From positions 13,493-77,492 of the forward strand of contig JBAQYM010000202.1 in NCBI GenBank assembly GCA_049300095.1: 64,000 bases of DNA. The letters are read 5' to 3'. The position numbers and the translations under genes were made by a program. Position 1 is the first letter of the stretch. The number at the start of each line of letters is the position of its first letter. This document shows, in pieces, positions 17,797 through 25,982 of this stretch. Source of the DNA: SbD1 sp049300095 (GTDB lineage Bacteria; Desulfobacterota; Syntrophobacteria; Syntrophobacterales; Syntrophobacteraceae). Below the pieces are notes generated by a model that worked only from the letters and a program-made list of their open reading frames with translations, did not search any database and had not been told where the DNA came from.

Positions 17797-17828
17797 AAAA
17801 AAGGGGCTGCCGAATCCCGGTAGCCCCT
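17797..17828 (-). terminator. Original rho-independent terminator of the tRNA-Arg gene
   Basis: Read on the minus strand, AGGGGCTACCG and CGGCAGCCCCT form a stem followed by a run of six T. It lies just past the 3' fragment of the tRNA-Arg gene, so before the island integrated it would have ended the tRNA transcript. Confidence 0.75.
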
Positions 17829-17838
17829 TGATTTTCTC

Positions 17839-17886
17839 ATACGCCTGAAGGGATTCGAACCCCTTACCTACGGATTAGAAGTCCGT
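17839..17886 (-). other. attL: duplicated 3' part of tRNA-Arg
   Basis: These 48 bases repeat 44212-44259 with a single mismatch (T for G at about 17864). They contain the T-arm and anticodon arm of tRNA-Arg(TCT) but not its 5' half, so this copy is a left-over attachment core and not a working tRNA. Confidence 0.88.
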
Positions 17887-17998
17887 ACAAATACATTTCA
17901 CTTCTCATCACATTACCTCACTTAATCCTTGACACGCCTACATTTAAGGCCTATTGTACCTTCACTTTCCATCAGTCCGAACCCCGCTGCTTCACCCC

Positions 17999-18034
17999 AA
18001 AAAGCGGGACAGGAGCGGGACAAATCGCGGGACA
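17999..18034. promoter_or_regulatory. Candidate integrase arm-type sites, attL side
   Basis: GCGGGACA occurs three times head to tail (18004, 18015, 18027), 11 and 12 bases apart, that is about one helical turn. A 25-base block containing the first two (17999-18023) is repeated exactly at 44130-44154 on the other side of the attachment core. This is the layout expected for arm-binding sites of a tyrosine integrase. Confidence 0.6.
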
Positions 18035-18045
18035 GGGAGAAGGCC

Positions 18046-19395
18046 ATGAACAAGTGGATCAAGACCAAGTACACAGGCATCCGCTACCGAGAGCATCCGA
18101 CCAGGAAACACGGGGTTCGGAAAGATCGATACTATACGATCAGGTACAAGCTCGACGGGAAAGACCGAGAGGAAAAACTTGGTTGGGAAACCGATTGGGC
18201 AAAGGCCGAACTAGCCCGGAAAGAACAGGGGAATGCTACGGGCAGGACTCTTGAGCAGGAAGCCATTCTCCGCTTTTCAGAGTTGAAGGGTAACAGAGAA
18301 TCCGGCAAGGGGCCTTTCACCCTGGAAGAGAAGCAAGGATCGGAGCTTGCCAAAAGAGAGGCGAAAGCCCGCGAAAAGGAGGCTGAAGACCGGGCGGTCA
18401 TGCCTTTTTCGGCTGTGTGGGAGAAGTACATCGCGCAGGCTGAAGCGGACGGCAAGAAGTCTGTCGTGCGCGAAAAGAGCTTTTACAGCAATTGGATTGA
18501 ACCGGCGATAGGCAACAAGCCCATTGCCGAAATCGCCGCATTCCACCTGGAGGACATAAAGCGCAAGATGAAAAAGGAGGGCAAGCGGGAGATGAAAGGG
18601 GAAAAACCGGGGCTTTCGCCTCGATCCATTCATTACTGCCTCGCGGTAATCCGCCAGGCCTTCAATTTCGCCACGCGCCATGGGTTTTATGCCGGCCGCA
18701 ATCCTGTTGAGAATGTCAAAAAGCCCACCGAAGACAACCGCCGGATGCGTTTCCTTACCTTTGACGAGGCTGAATCGTTGTTGGGAAAAATCAAGAGTGC
18801 AAGCGTCGATTGCTGGCGGATAACTCTAATCAGCTTGCATTGTGGCCTTCGTTTCGGGGAAATAGCCTCCCTGGTTTGGGGTGACGTGGATTCCGGGAAA
18901 AATTGTCTCTGTGTTCGCAATCCAAAGAACGGACGGACCCGGTTCGTGTTCATGACTGAAGAGGTAAAGACTGCCCTATCAGAAATGGAGAAGGGGGCTT
19001 GGAGCGACTTAGTCTTTCCTGCCCGGAAATCCAAGGAACGGGAGACGGGCCTGGTTCGTGACGGACAGAGGCGCCGTCAGATCAGCGACACCTTTGACGC
19101 CGCTGTTGAAGGCTTGAAAATGAATGAGGGCATAGACGATCCCCGGCAAAGGGTCTGTTTCCACACATGCCGCCACAGTTATGCGTCCTGGCTCGTCCAG
19201 GGCGGGACCGATCTTTTCACGGTCAAGGAACTGCTCGGGCACAAGTCCCTGTCTATGACCGAACGATACAGCCATTTGCAGCCTGAAACACTCCAAAAAG
19301 CGGTCAACGGCCTGAACCGGCAATTGGTGGTAGAGAGTGAGAAAAGAAAGGCGCAGAGCCGGTCTAACGTGGTCGCAATGCCTTCTTCGGTTTAA
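18046..19395 (+). CDS. Tyrosine site-specific integrase of the island
   Basis: ATG 18046 follows GGGAGAAGG. The 449-residue protein has an N-terminal arm-binding region rich in Lys and Arg, a core-binding SAM-like domain (about 140-240, WEKYIAQAEADGKKS) and the catalytic domain with Arg in HCGLRFGEIASL, His-x-x-Arg in CFHTCRHSYASWL, and the nucleophile Tyr in MTERYSHLQPE. It lies about 160 bases from attL and reads away from it, the usual position for the gene that integrates and excises a tRNA-targeting island. Confidence 0.93.
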   Translation: MNKWIKTKYTGIRYREHPTRKHGVRKDRYYTIRYKLDGKDREEKLGWETDWAKAELARKEQGNATGRTLEQEAILRFSELKGNRESGKGPFTLEEKQGSELAKREAKAREKEAEDRAVMPFSAVWEKYIAQAEADGKKSVVREKSFYSNWIEPAIGNKPIAEIAAFHLEDIKRKMKKEGKREMKGEKPGLSPRSIHYCLAVIRQAFNFATRHGFYAGRNPVENVKKPTEDNRRMRFLTFDEAESLLGKIKSASVDCWRITLISLHCGLRFGEIASLVWGDVDSGKNCLCVRNPKNGRTRFVFMTEEVKTALSEMEKGAWSDLVFPARKSKERETGLVRDGQRRRQISDTFDAAVEGLKMNEGIDDPRQRVCFHTCRHSYASWLVQGGTDLFTVKELLGHKSLSMTERYSHLQPETLQKAVNGLNRQLVVESEKRKAQSRSNVVAMPSSV

Positions 19396-19504
19396 ATGCC
19401 AAGCTGCGGGAGTTGGGGTAATTAATTCGAATCCTCGATAGGGATTATGTATAATAATCGCATCGAAACGGCATTCCGCCTTTTGGGTAACAGAGGGTCG
19501 CACG

Positions 19505-19748
19505 ATGACCTCCAAATGGAAGCGGCACGAGAAAATCAGGAACAACCCCGAAGACGTTCGTTTCGATGAAGCGGAATCATGGCTGTTGTCTTTTGGATTC
19601 AGAGAAAGAACGGGGAAAGGCGGCCATAAGGTCTTCACTCATCCGTTGTGGGACGGCAGGCTGACCATGCGAAACCACAAGGGGAAGGGCCAAGCCGTAT
19701 CAGATTAAACAGGCGCTCAAGGCCATTCGGGAGATTCACAATGTCTGA
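19505..19748 (+). pseudogene. hicA: HicA-like mRNA interferase toxin, frameshifted
   Basis: The intact frame encodes 67 residues with the HicA core (LLSFGFRERTGKGGHKVF...MRNHKGK). A single extra G in the run at 19687-19689 then shifts the frame. In the next frame the expected C-terminus continues (AKPYQIKQALKAIREIHNV) and ends at 19748, overlapping the hicB start. Removing one G restores a protein of about 80 residues, the normal HicA length. HicA is an RNA-binding-domain toxin that cleaves mRNA and is held in check by HicB. Either the toxin is dead or this base is a sequence error. Confidence 0.8.
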
Positions 19749-19950
19749 TTTCAAGTATCCTGTAACAATTTTCTACAGTGAAGAGGACGGCGGATACATC
19801 GCTGTTGCTCCCGATCTCAAGGGATGCTCGGCTTTCGGTGAAACCCCGCAGGAAGCTCTGAGAGAACTGGAAACGGCCGTTGAACTGTGGCTGGAAACAG
19901 CGCGCCAGGACCGGGCACCCATCCCTGAACCGACTCGAATGAGCGCGTAG
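19741..19950 (+). CDS. hicB: HicB-like antitoxin
   Basis: The 69-residue protein is the HicB N-terminal fold: FYSEEDGGYIAVAPDLKGCSAFGETPQEALRELETAVELWLETA. It has no separate DNA-binding domain, as in the short HicB type. Its ATG overlaps the restored hicA stop, as in many hicAB pairs. It should bind and neutralise HicA, which here is frameshifted. Confidence 0.85.
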   Translation: MSDFKYPVTIFYSEEDGGYIAVAPDLKGCSAFGETPQEALRELETAVELWLETARQDRAPIPEPTRMSA

Positions 19951-20335
19951 AGATGATCTGCCGATGAGAATGATAAAGCCCGGACTGAGCCGGGATCGAT
20001 GAACCTCATTGCCGGGCAGATTTCATCACGCGAATGGTCAACACCGAGAGGGGGAGTATACAACCTCCTCTATATTATACCGCTCTTTATATTATATATC
20101 TCTGCCCCCCTCTGGAGACCTCGACCCAAATGCAAGAACACCGGGACCTCTCCCGTCTGATTCCTTTGTGAGTTGACACCAGTCGAAATTCCCCATGAGG
20201 CAAGTTGCACCCCTATCCCTCCCAAAAAAACAAAGAGAGGGCGTTGGGTTGGCCTGAAGAAATCGATTGTGGGCGGTTCTGGACAGGTCAGAATGCATTT
20301 TAAGCCGGACACGAAGTCCGGAAAGGGAGTGTCCA
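19951..20335. other. AT-rich gap after hicAB
   Basis: The gap contains an AT-rich run near 20070-20100 (TATATTATA repeated) that could be a promoter or a local unwinding element. No gene is supported. Confidence 0.4.
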
Positions 20336-20522
20336 ATGGATAATCAGGAAAAAAATCCATCGGACAACCGAAAGCCTTGCCCCCTATCGGGACAAAGAAG
20401 ACGACCTTCCGACCAACGTGGTCGATCTACTCACCGACCTCATGCACCTGTGCCGCCAGGAAGGGATCGGCTTCAGGGGATGTGTGCTGATGGCCGAGGT
20501 CCACTTCAATGAGGAGAAATAA
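20336..20522 (+). pseudogene. Small conserved-looking protein, frameshifted in a C-run
   Basis: From ATG 20336 the frame gives MDNQEKNPSDNRKPCP, then runs into a random-looking Arg/Pro stretch. In the +1 frame, right after the CCCCC run at about 20380-20384, a sensible sequence appears: YRDKEDDLPTNVVDLL then TDLMHLCRQEGIGFRG and CVLMAEVHFNEEK, ending in TAA at 20522. Joined, they would make a protein of about 61 residues, mostly helical. The function is unknown. It is the second gene of the island, after hicA, with a one-base shift in a homopolymer. Confidence 0.6.
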
Positions 20523-21055
20523 GACATGGTGTCGGCCCTGAATTCTCTGATTAGGCCACCCGTGCCCAAAACCTGCAGATATGATCCCGGAGCCTGTAGA
20601 ATCTCGGCTATCCATATAGGAGAGGTGTTTTTGAGTTTTGGTTGGTCCCTCCGGAATGAGTAGAAGAGCAGTAACCGGAGGAAGTAAAGCGGTTTACAAC
20701 CATTTTCTTCTAAATAAAATATGGAGCGGCTCGATTCTCCCTGGGTCCCCACCGAGTTGCAGCTTCGCCAGAGAGAATATCGGCAACCTCACTAAAAAGC
20801 ATCCGGGTATTGTAGAGTGGATAAAACAGAACGGCGGGCACGCGCCCAGCGGGAGGCTGGTGCTGTGGAACAGAACTGAAGATCGTGCACGAATACTGGA
20901 CGCCCTATTTACCGCCGAATCGCCCGGCAGGGGGCGGGTGGAGCCCCCCTGCCGGGAGATAAAGGGGCGAAGTGCTTACGGCCGGCCGCTCCGGCGCAAC
21001 TTGCCGGAACGGCCGGCTCTTTCGGGACAAACCGTATGCCGGAATAAAAGGCCGG
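20523..21055. other. Gene-poor stretch with two strong hairpins
   Basis: No complete gene is supported. A GC-rich hairpin lies at 20923-20956 (CCCGGCAGGGGG and CCCCCCTGCCGGG) and a second at 20981-21017 (GCCGGCCGCTCCGGC and GCCGGAACGGCCGGC). The second follows the minus-strand gene ending at 21056 and may stop its transcript, though it lacks a clean T-run on that strand. Confidence 0.45.
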
Positions 21056-21295
21056 TTACTTGCCGGAGCGACTCTGGCTGGACTTTCTCATCTGATTCAT
21101 GCCCCGGTCCTGGGACATCTTGCGGGTCTGGTCACCGCTTGCGGCGGTTGACGGGGTCGTCAGGCGCGACTGGTCGCGAAGTCGAAGCTGCTGTTGGTCA
21201 CGGGTGCGGAGCTGGTCCTGTGCAAAGCAGAGGCCGCTGCTCATAATGGTGGCCGCCGTTCCAAGAACCAGGACAGTCTTCACGATTCTTCTCAT
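21056..21295 (-). CDS. Small secreted Arg/Gln-rich protein
   Basis: ATG at 21295 follows GGAGGAA. The 79-residue product has a signal peptide (MRRIVKTVLVLGTAATIMSS, cleavage near CFA-QD), and the mature part is low-complexity and rich in Arg, Gln, Asp and Ser with DQ-x-R repeats. It matches no family I know. It lies last in the minus-strand ECF cluster and may be part of the same regulon. Confidence 0.55.
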   Translation of the reverse strand: MRRIVKTVLVLGTAATIMSSGLCFAQDQLRTRDQQQLRLRDQSRLTTPSTAASGDQTRKMSQDRGMNQMRKSSQSRSGK

Positions 21296-21429
21296 CTTGT
21301 TCCTCCAGATTTGGGTTTTGGCGGAAAACAAAAAAACCGCCGTTCATCTCCAATTACACCCCAAACCCGGAAAAGGTCACAACCGCCGCTACAAAAAATG
21401 TGGAATGGTCCGAGCCAAAGAAGGACAGG

Positions 21430-22410
21430 TTACCGTCCACCACCACCACCACCACCGCCTCCTCCTCCTCCCCCGCCGGCACCCCCGCCTCCAGGCCCGC
21501 CGGAGCCCCCACCGGGGCCGCCAAAACCGCCACCAGGCCCCCCGAATCCGCCGAGGCCCCGACCACCAAACCCTCCAAAGCCTCCGCCATGCCCTTGCCC
21601 GCGGCTCCCGATCTGGGGACCGAAGCTTGCCAGGTCACGCGATGAAACCCCGACTTTTGAGGCGAATCCGTCGAGCGAGTCCCTACCCTCAAGGACGGCC
21701 AGCGCCGACTCGGCGCTTCGGGCGTCAGGGACTCCTTTCTTCCTGGCAATGGACATGATCTTGGAAAACTCCGCAAGCCCGCGTCCTCCGCGTGCGAAAG
21801 AGTCCTCCCGGAATCCGGTCAGGACGAGATTTTCCGAAAGGTCGGCGTCGAATCGGATATTCCTAAGCATGGCCAGCAATTCCAACCCCCGGGCCAGAAC
21901 GCCGAGGGGCTTATCCGGATGCCGACCGACAATTCTTTCGAGGTCCTGTCTCGTAAGCCCGCTGTTAAGTGTTTCGGCTACTCGCACCAGGCACTCGTCG
22001 GGTCGGCACTTTTCGCCTTCCGTCCGGCCAAGGGGGACCTTGGATATGAGGCTCCTGGCGAACAAGTAGTCGTCCAACTTCTTTTCGAGCGCCTTTTCAA
22101 TTTCAGGCGGCTGAACGATCTTGGCGAGCCCCTCCTCCATCTTTCCAACGAAAGGTTGAATCGGAAGTCGTTCATTGCCCGCGCCGAGCAGAATCCGCAG
22201 GATTCCCTCGACCGCGGCCGCGTTGTCGGCCCCTTCAAACCCGGTGGAAAGCAGGCGGTTCAGGGCCGGGGCCGGTACGCCGGCCGCCTGGGCCTCACGG
22301 ACCAATTGCGAAACGGTCCGCTCCCGGGCCGCGGCCGGAGGGCACAAGGACGCCAGCGCCATAACGATCAGGAACAAAACGGCAAACATCTTCTCAGGTG
22401 GTCTTTTCAT
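21430..22410 (-). CDS. Secreted protein with polyglycine tail, ECF cluster
   Basis: ATG 22410 overlaps the end of the anti-sigma gene by 17 bases; ATG 22389 is an alternative start. The product of about 326 residues opens with a signal peptide ending PPAAARE and has a helical body of about 230 residues (VSQLVREAQAAGVPAPALNR and further short helical repeats). It ends with a run of GFGG and GGPGGG repeats of about 60 residues that finishes in almost pure glycine. The body's pattern of small paired helices may hold repeated units. Function unknown; coupling to the anti-sigma gene suggests a role in the same envelope response. Confidence 0.65.
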   Translation of the reverse strand: MKRPPEKMFAVLFLIVMALASLCPPAAARERTVSQLVREAQAAGVPAPALNRLLSTGFEGADNAAAVEGILRILLGAGNERLPIQPFVGKMEEGLAKIVQPPEIEKALEKKLDDYLFARSLISKVPLGRTEGEKCRPDECLVRVAETLNSGLTRQDLERIVGRHPDKPLGVLARGLELLAMLRNIRFDADLSENLVLTGFREDSFARGGRGLAEFSKIMSIARKKGVPDARSAESALAVLEGRDSLDGFASKVGVSSRDLASFGPQIGSRGQGHGGGFGGFGGRGLGGFGGPGGGFGGPGGGSGGPGGGGAGGGGGGGGGGGGGGR

Positions 22411-22969
22411 CCTGTCCAACCACAAGAACGGAGTTCGTGTTGCCGAACCCGTCATCTTCGAGAATCAAAGCGAGGGGGTCCGGGACGATTTTGCGGCCGT
22501 CAACCAGAAACCCGTACTCATAACGGCCTTCCGGGAGCATCAACGTAACCGTCCATACCTTGCGCCCGTCCTCCTCGTGAACCTCGCATTCCTGGGCACG
22601 CCAGTTGTTGAAATTTCCCACCACGGAAACGGATCGCGCGTCGGGAATGGCGACAGAGATCCTCACTGGAATCCTGCCGTTCGCTTCCGGAACCGTGGGA
22701 GAGACGGGCGCCATTCCGGGAAGCAAGAGAAAAAAGGCCAGGCAGGCGGCCAGGACCGCCGCGGCACCTCCGGCCTGCAAAGGGGTGAAAGTAAAAGCGC
22801 GCGGAGTCCTGATCCATTTCCACGCGCGCCGCCATCGGCTTGCCGGGACTGCGCGGATCGACTGCATGACCGAGGGCAGCAGGTCCGGTGGAGGGTCCAG
22901 GTCAGGCATGCTCCGGATCATGGATGCAATTTCGGAAAAACTGTGCTCTTCCTCTAAAGGTTTCTTCAT
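22394..22969 (-). CDS. Anti-sigma-like membrane protein with glycogen-binding-type (CBM48) domain
   Basis: ATG 22969 follows AGGGGG. The 191-residue protein has a cytoplasmic N-terminus of about 50 residues (EIASMIRSMPDLDPPPDLLPS) like the sigma-binding part of some anti-sigma factors. One membrane span follows at 66-84, then an outside domain (101-185) of the AMPK/CBM48 type: VSVVGNFNNW, LPEGRYEYGFLVDG and DPLALILEDDGFGNTNSVLVV. The sigma factor gene lies just upstream on the same strand. I infer an anti-sigma factor that senses a carbohydrate or another envelope ligand; no binding is shown. Confidence 0.75.
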   Translation of the reverse strand: MKKPLEEEHSFSEIASMIRSMPDLDPPPDLLPSVMQSIRAVPASRWRRAWKWIRTPRAFTFTPLQAGGAAAVLAACLAFFLLLPGMAPVSPTVPEANGRIPVRISVAIPDARSVSVVGNFNNWRAQECEVHEEDGRKVWTVTLMLPEGRYEYGFLVDGRKIVPDPLALILEDDGFGNTNSVLVVGQDEKTT

Positions 22970-23006
22970 AACCGCCCCCTGTCGGCACCCGATCGATCCG
23001 AATGAT

Positions 23007-23597
23007 TCACACCAGTTTCGTTTCGGCCGTTTCCCGATCACTTTGCCGATCCTTTGAGTCAAGCAACTCCTTGAGCTTTCCCAGGCCCCTATGCACCCGC
23101 ATTTTTGCACCGCTTATGGAAATCTTGAGCGCCTCGGCTATTTCGTCCATCCGCAGGTCCTCCCTGAAACGCAGTATCAGCGCCTCCCGGTAGTCGGCAG
23201 GCAGTTTCATCAACGCGTCCGGCAACCTGTTCGAGTCCAGCTTCAGGCAAAGGATCTCCTCCTGCTGACCCGGGTAGTCCAATCCCGAGCCCAACTCGCA
23301 TTCCTCGGCGCTCACTCTCGGGAACGCTCTGCCGCGACGCAGGAAATTTTTCGATTTGTTCAGTGCTATCGTATAGAGCCAGGGGAAGAACCTCTTCCCT
23401 TTCTCGAACCGGTGCAACTGCTCGAAGGCCGTTATGAAAGTATCCTGTGAGAGGTCCGAAGCATCCGGAATCGAACCCGTCATCCTTACGAGCATGTTGA
23501 AAATCTGCCGCTGATAGCGCTCGACCAGTACAGCATACGCATTCGTATCGCCGGAGAGTACGGAGTCGATGACATTCTGGTCGTCAGCGGAATTCAT
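23007..23597 (-). CDS. ECF (RpoE-like) sigma-70 family RNA polymerase sigma factor
   Basis: The 196 residues show region 2 (LVERYQRQIFNMLVRMTG, then DASDLSQDTFITAF and FFPWLYTIALNKSKNFLR) and region 4 (LPADYREALILRFREDLRMDEIAEAL...GAKMRVHRGLGKLKE), with no region 3, as in ECF sigma factors. The partner anti-sigma gene follows 37 bases downstream. A rho-independent terminator of the preceding lipoprotein gene lies just upstream, so this sigma gene probably has its own promoter within the short gap. Confidence 0.93.
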   Translation of the reverse strand: MNSADDQNVIDSVLSGDTNAYAVLVERYQRQIFNMLVRMTGSIPDASDLSQDTFITAFEQLHRFEKGKRFFPWLYTIALNKSKNFLRRGRAFPRVSAEECELGSGLDYPGQQEEILCLKLDSNRLPDALMKLPADYREALILRFREDLRMDEIAEALKISISGAKMRVHRGLGKLKELLDSKDRQSDRETAETKLV

Positions 23598-23619
23598 CAG
23601 CGCCTGTCTTGGTCAGAGG

Positions 23620-23649
23620 AAAAAAAGCTCCATTCGATATACAAATGGA
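23620..23649 (-). terminator. Rho-independent terminator of the CBM48 lipoprotein gene
   Basis: On the minus strand TCCATT and AATGGA pair around a nine-base loop and are followed by GC and seven T. It separates the lipoprotein gene from the sigma factor gene. Confidence 0.7.
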
Positions 23650-23679
23650 TCCGCCTTCAGGTCACAGCTTTCCTGCCTC

Positions 23680-24024
23680 TTATTCGACCACCAGCACGGC
23701 ATTTCCCCCCCCGAATCCATCGCTCTCCGACGCGGCCCCCGGGTCGAGAACCTTCTTTCCGTCCACCATGAAATGGTATCGATACCGGCCGGGGGCGAGA
23801 ACAAGCGTGGTCGACCACACCCCGTCTTTAGCGGTCATATAATTGGAGTCGCATAACCAGCCGTTGAAGTCCCCGGCAATACAGACTTTCCGAGCACGGA
23901 TATCGTTATGGACGAACGTAACCGGCATGAGGTCGGATTGGCCCGCCCGCATGCCGTCAAGGGCGCAGCCGGAAAGCGCCGCAACGGCAAGTATAAAGAC
24001 CAGCGGAAACAGGCGGAATTTCAT
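23680..24024 (-). CDS. Lipoprotein with glycogen-binding-type (CBM48) domain
   Basis: ATG 24024 opens a lipoprotein signal (MKFRLFPLVFILAVAALSGC, lipobox LSGC at 17-20). The remaining 94 residues are a single AMPK/CBM48-like domain: CIAGDFNGWLCDSNYM, LAPGRYRYHFMVDGKKVLDP, and ESDGFGGGNAVLVVE. It closely parallels the outside domain of the anti-sigma protein two genes on, so the two share an origin. It may compete for or present the same ligand. No catalytic domain is attached. Confidence 0.75.
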   Translation of the reverse strand: MKFRLFPLVFILAVAALSGCALDGMRAGQSDLMPVTFVHNDIRARKVCIAGDFNGWLCDSNYMTAKDGVWSTTLVLAPGRYRYHFMVDGKKVLDPGAASESDGFGGGNAVLVVE

Positions 24025-24730
24025 TTGTTCAATCCGCCCCTGGACATTCCTGGCTGGGCCATTGCGTTCTTCCGGTGACTCGGTACTGCACGCATCGACT
24101 ATTATGGTTCCGAGTGACAGCAATGAAGAATGCTCGCAAATTAAGTGATTACATGTTCTTTCCAAAATAACTCAAAACACCGCAGCCACCGCGTTCCACC
24201 CCTGGTCCTTGGATGAAAGCCGGTTACTCATGTTTAGAATACCTCTTTCATAATCTGGCTGGAAGTGGTTTTTGGAAGTTTCAACATAATTTGCCAGATC
24301 CTCAAATCCTGCGCGGGCGAGAAAGCACGAAGGAGACGATCCGGACGTGTTAAGCTTTTGAGCGCTCCAAGATTCAAGGACCAAGGGAGCTGCCGTGAGT
24401 TTTGTAACAGATAATACCAGTTACGCCACCGGCGCGAGTATCGTCGGGAAGGCAGGAGAACTTGTCGGTCCCCTGCCTTTTTGCTTCTCGGCACCCTGCT
24501 CCCAGGTCCGCCGCCGGCCCCAGCTTCAGAGTGATCTCTGAACCAATCCGATGAGGGATTTAATAGGTCAGGATGTAGGAAGAGGATACACCCTCTTACC
24601 GTCTCCAAATACTGTCTTCAATGCATTTATCTCTTCCACCAATTCTGCTAAACGTGAAGAGCCTTGTAGCAAAATTCCAATTCTATTCAGCCGATCCATT
24701 TCCCAAATTTCGAGCGACTACGGAGGCAAA
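24025..24730. other. Intergenic stretch with an SDR-like fragment and a hairpin
   Basis: At 24386-24468 the plus strand reads GAAVSFVTDNTSYATGASIV, which looks like the C-terminal signature of a short-chain dehydrogenase, without the rest of the gene. A hairpin GGCAGG/CCTGCC with a T-run at 24451-24482 lies in its end. The rest is upstream sequence for the lipoprotein gene and the receiver gene. Confidence 0.4.
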
Positions 24731-25144
24731 ATGTGTTCAGTATTAATCGTCGAAGACAATTCTGTCTTTTGCAGCGCTCTCAGGAACTTCCTGTCTGCAG
24801 CATTCCCTTCAGTAGAAATCGAGGAAGCATCCAACGGGGAGGAAGCGCTCCATAAATTCAGAATACTCAAACCCGTCCTGATCCTCATGGACATAAGACT
24901 GCCGGACATAAATGGTCTGGTACTTACCCGGATGATAAAGAATATCTGCCCTGATACAGAAGTTATTCTTCTCACGAGCCACAATATTTTTGAGTACCGT
25001 GAGGCCGGTCTTCGTAGCGGAGCGAGCCACTTCGTAATAAAAGGCAGTGCCCGAGTCGATGATATTACCACTTTGGTCGAATCTATCCTTTTTTCAAAGA
25101 ATCAGATATCCACCCCTTTCGATCGGTCGATACTGAGCGGGTGA
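24731..25144 (+). CDS. Single-domain response regulator (receiver)
   Basis: ATG 24731 follows GGAGGC. The 137-residue protein is a complete receiver domain: acidic pair in VLIVEDNSVFC, phospho-acceptor Asp in LILMDIRLPDINGL, the conserved Thr in VILLTSHN, and Lys in HFVIKGS. It has no output domain; the tail of about 15 residues is unstructured. It resembles the receiver half of NarL/LuxR-type regulators and has probably lost the helix-turn-helix part, or signals by protein contact. No histidine kinase is nearby. Confidence 0.85.
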   Translation: MCSVLIVEDNSVFCSALRNFLSAAFPSVEIEEASNGEEALHKFRILKPVLILMDIRLPDINGLVLTRMIKNICPDTEVILLTSHNIFEYREAGLRSGASHFVIKGSARVDDITTLVESILFSKNQISTPFDRSILSG

Positions 25145-25666
25145 AAGAGTTTCAGGCACCAACAGGAGTTGAAGTTCAGCTTTGCTGTCTTGTCAAATGA
25201 GTTTCCGCATCAGATTGAGTTTCAGCGGAGATCAATTCCAGCAAAGAGCACGAGCAGCACGAGTCAGCTTGAGAACAAGATCCATTCATTGCATGTCAGT
25301 TTCAACGCGAACGGGAAAAAGGGGCGCAACGCCGGTGCAATGCGAACAATTCTGAGCGCTGTTTCAACGAAGATGGGCAAACACGCCGTTTTGGAAATAC
25401 TTGAGTAGTTCGCGATGTGCTGAAATTTCGTAGCGAAATGAAGCCGCTGATAGAAATCTTCCTCATTAGCGTTCTATGACCCTGAGCGTAGTGTTTTCAC
25501 GCTATGAAGAACAAGATTTCTTACCATAATGGAAGATATCGCTCAGGCTGGCGGGTATATGGAAATTGCGAACAACCTTGAGAAGGGGATTAAGTTCAGG
25601 ATTGTCATACCGATTGCGTCTGGATGAGCCGGGAAGCACCATGTATTCTGAAAGGGAGGATTGGCT
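25145..25666. other. Gap with an imperfect inverted repeat
   Basis: No gene is supported. An imperfect inverted repeat spans about 25453-25520, with outer arms GAAATCTT and AAGATTTC and a weaker GTTCT/AGAAC pair inside. It could fold into a stem in RNA. Function unknown. Confidence 0.4.
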
Positions 25667-25870
25667 ATGAACATCGACCGTTTGGTCTTCGCACTTGCAG
25701 GAAGTTTCATTCTCATCAGCCTTCTGTTATCTCGGATTCACAGTTCCTACTGGCTTTGGTTCACGGCCTTCGTAGGCGCAAATTTATTCCAGGCGGCGTT
25801 CACGGGTTTTTGCCCCCTGGCGAAGGTCCTCAAGGCTTGCGGTTTCAAAACGGGAGAAGCTTTTCGATGA
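25667..25870 (+). CDS. DUF2892 (YgaP-like) small membrane protein
   Basis: ATG 25667 lies six bases after GGGAGGA. The 67 residues match DUF2892: MNIDRLVFALAGSFIL, a second helix WLWFTAFVGANLFQAAF, and the family ending FCPLAKVLKACGFK with two cysteines. Two membrane spans are clear. In other bacteria the domain is often joined to a rhodanese (YgaP); here it is alone. The precise role is unknown, with sulfur or stress roles suggested for relatives. Confidence 0.85.
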   Translation: MNIDRLVFALAGSFILISLLLSRIHSSYWLWFTAFVGANLFQAAFTGFCPLAKVLKACGFKTGEAFR

Positions 25871-25982
25871 GCCCGAAAGGTAGCTGGTGAGAAAACCGAT
25901 CTGAAGCGCCAAACTTCCGACTTGGCCCAATTCTTACTATCTACGCAGTACACCTTCCCGCTTCGCATTTTCGATTCCAGGA

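Noticed and set aside
17839..17886. A second tRNA-Arg gene beside the integrase
   Set aside because: Only the 3' two thirds of the molecule is present; it is the attachment-site duplicate.
21194..22069. A plus-strand frame with a polyproline run opposite the glycine-rich tail
   Set aside because: The proline run is the reverse of the glycine codons; the minus-strand protein has a signal peptide and coupled neighbours.
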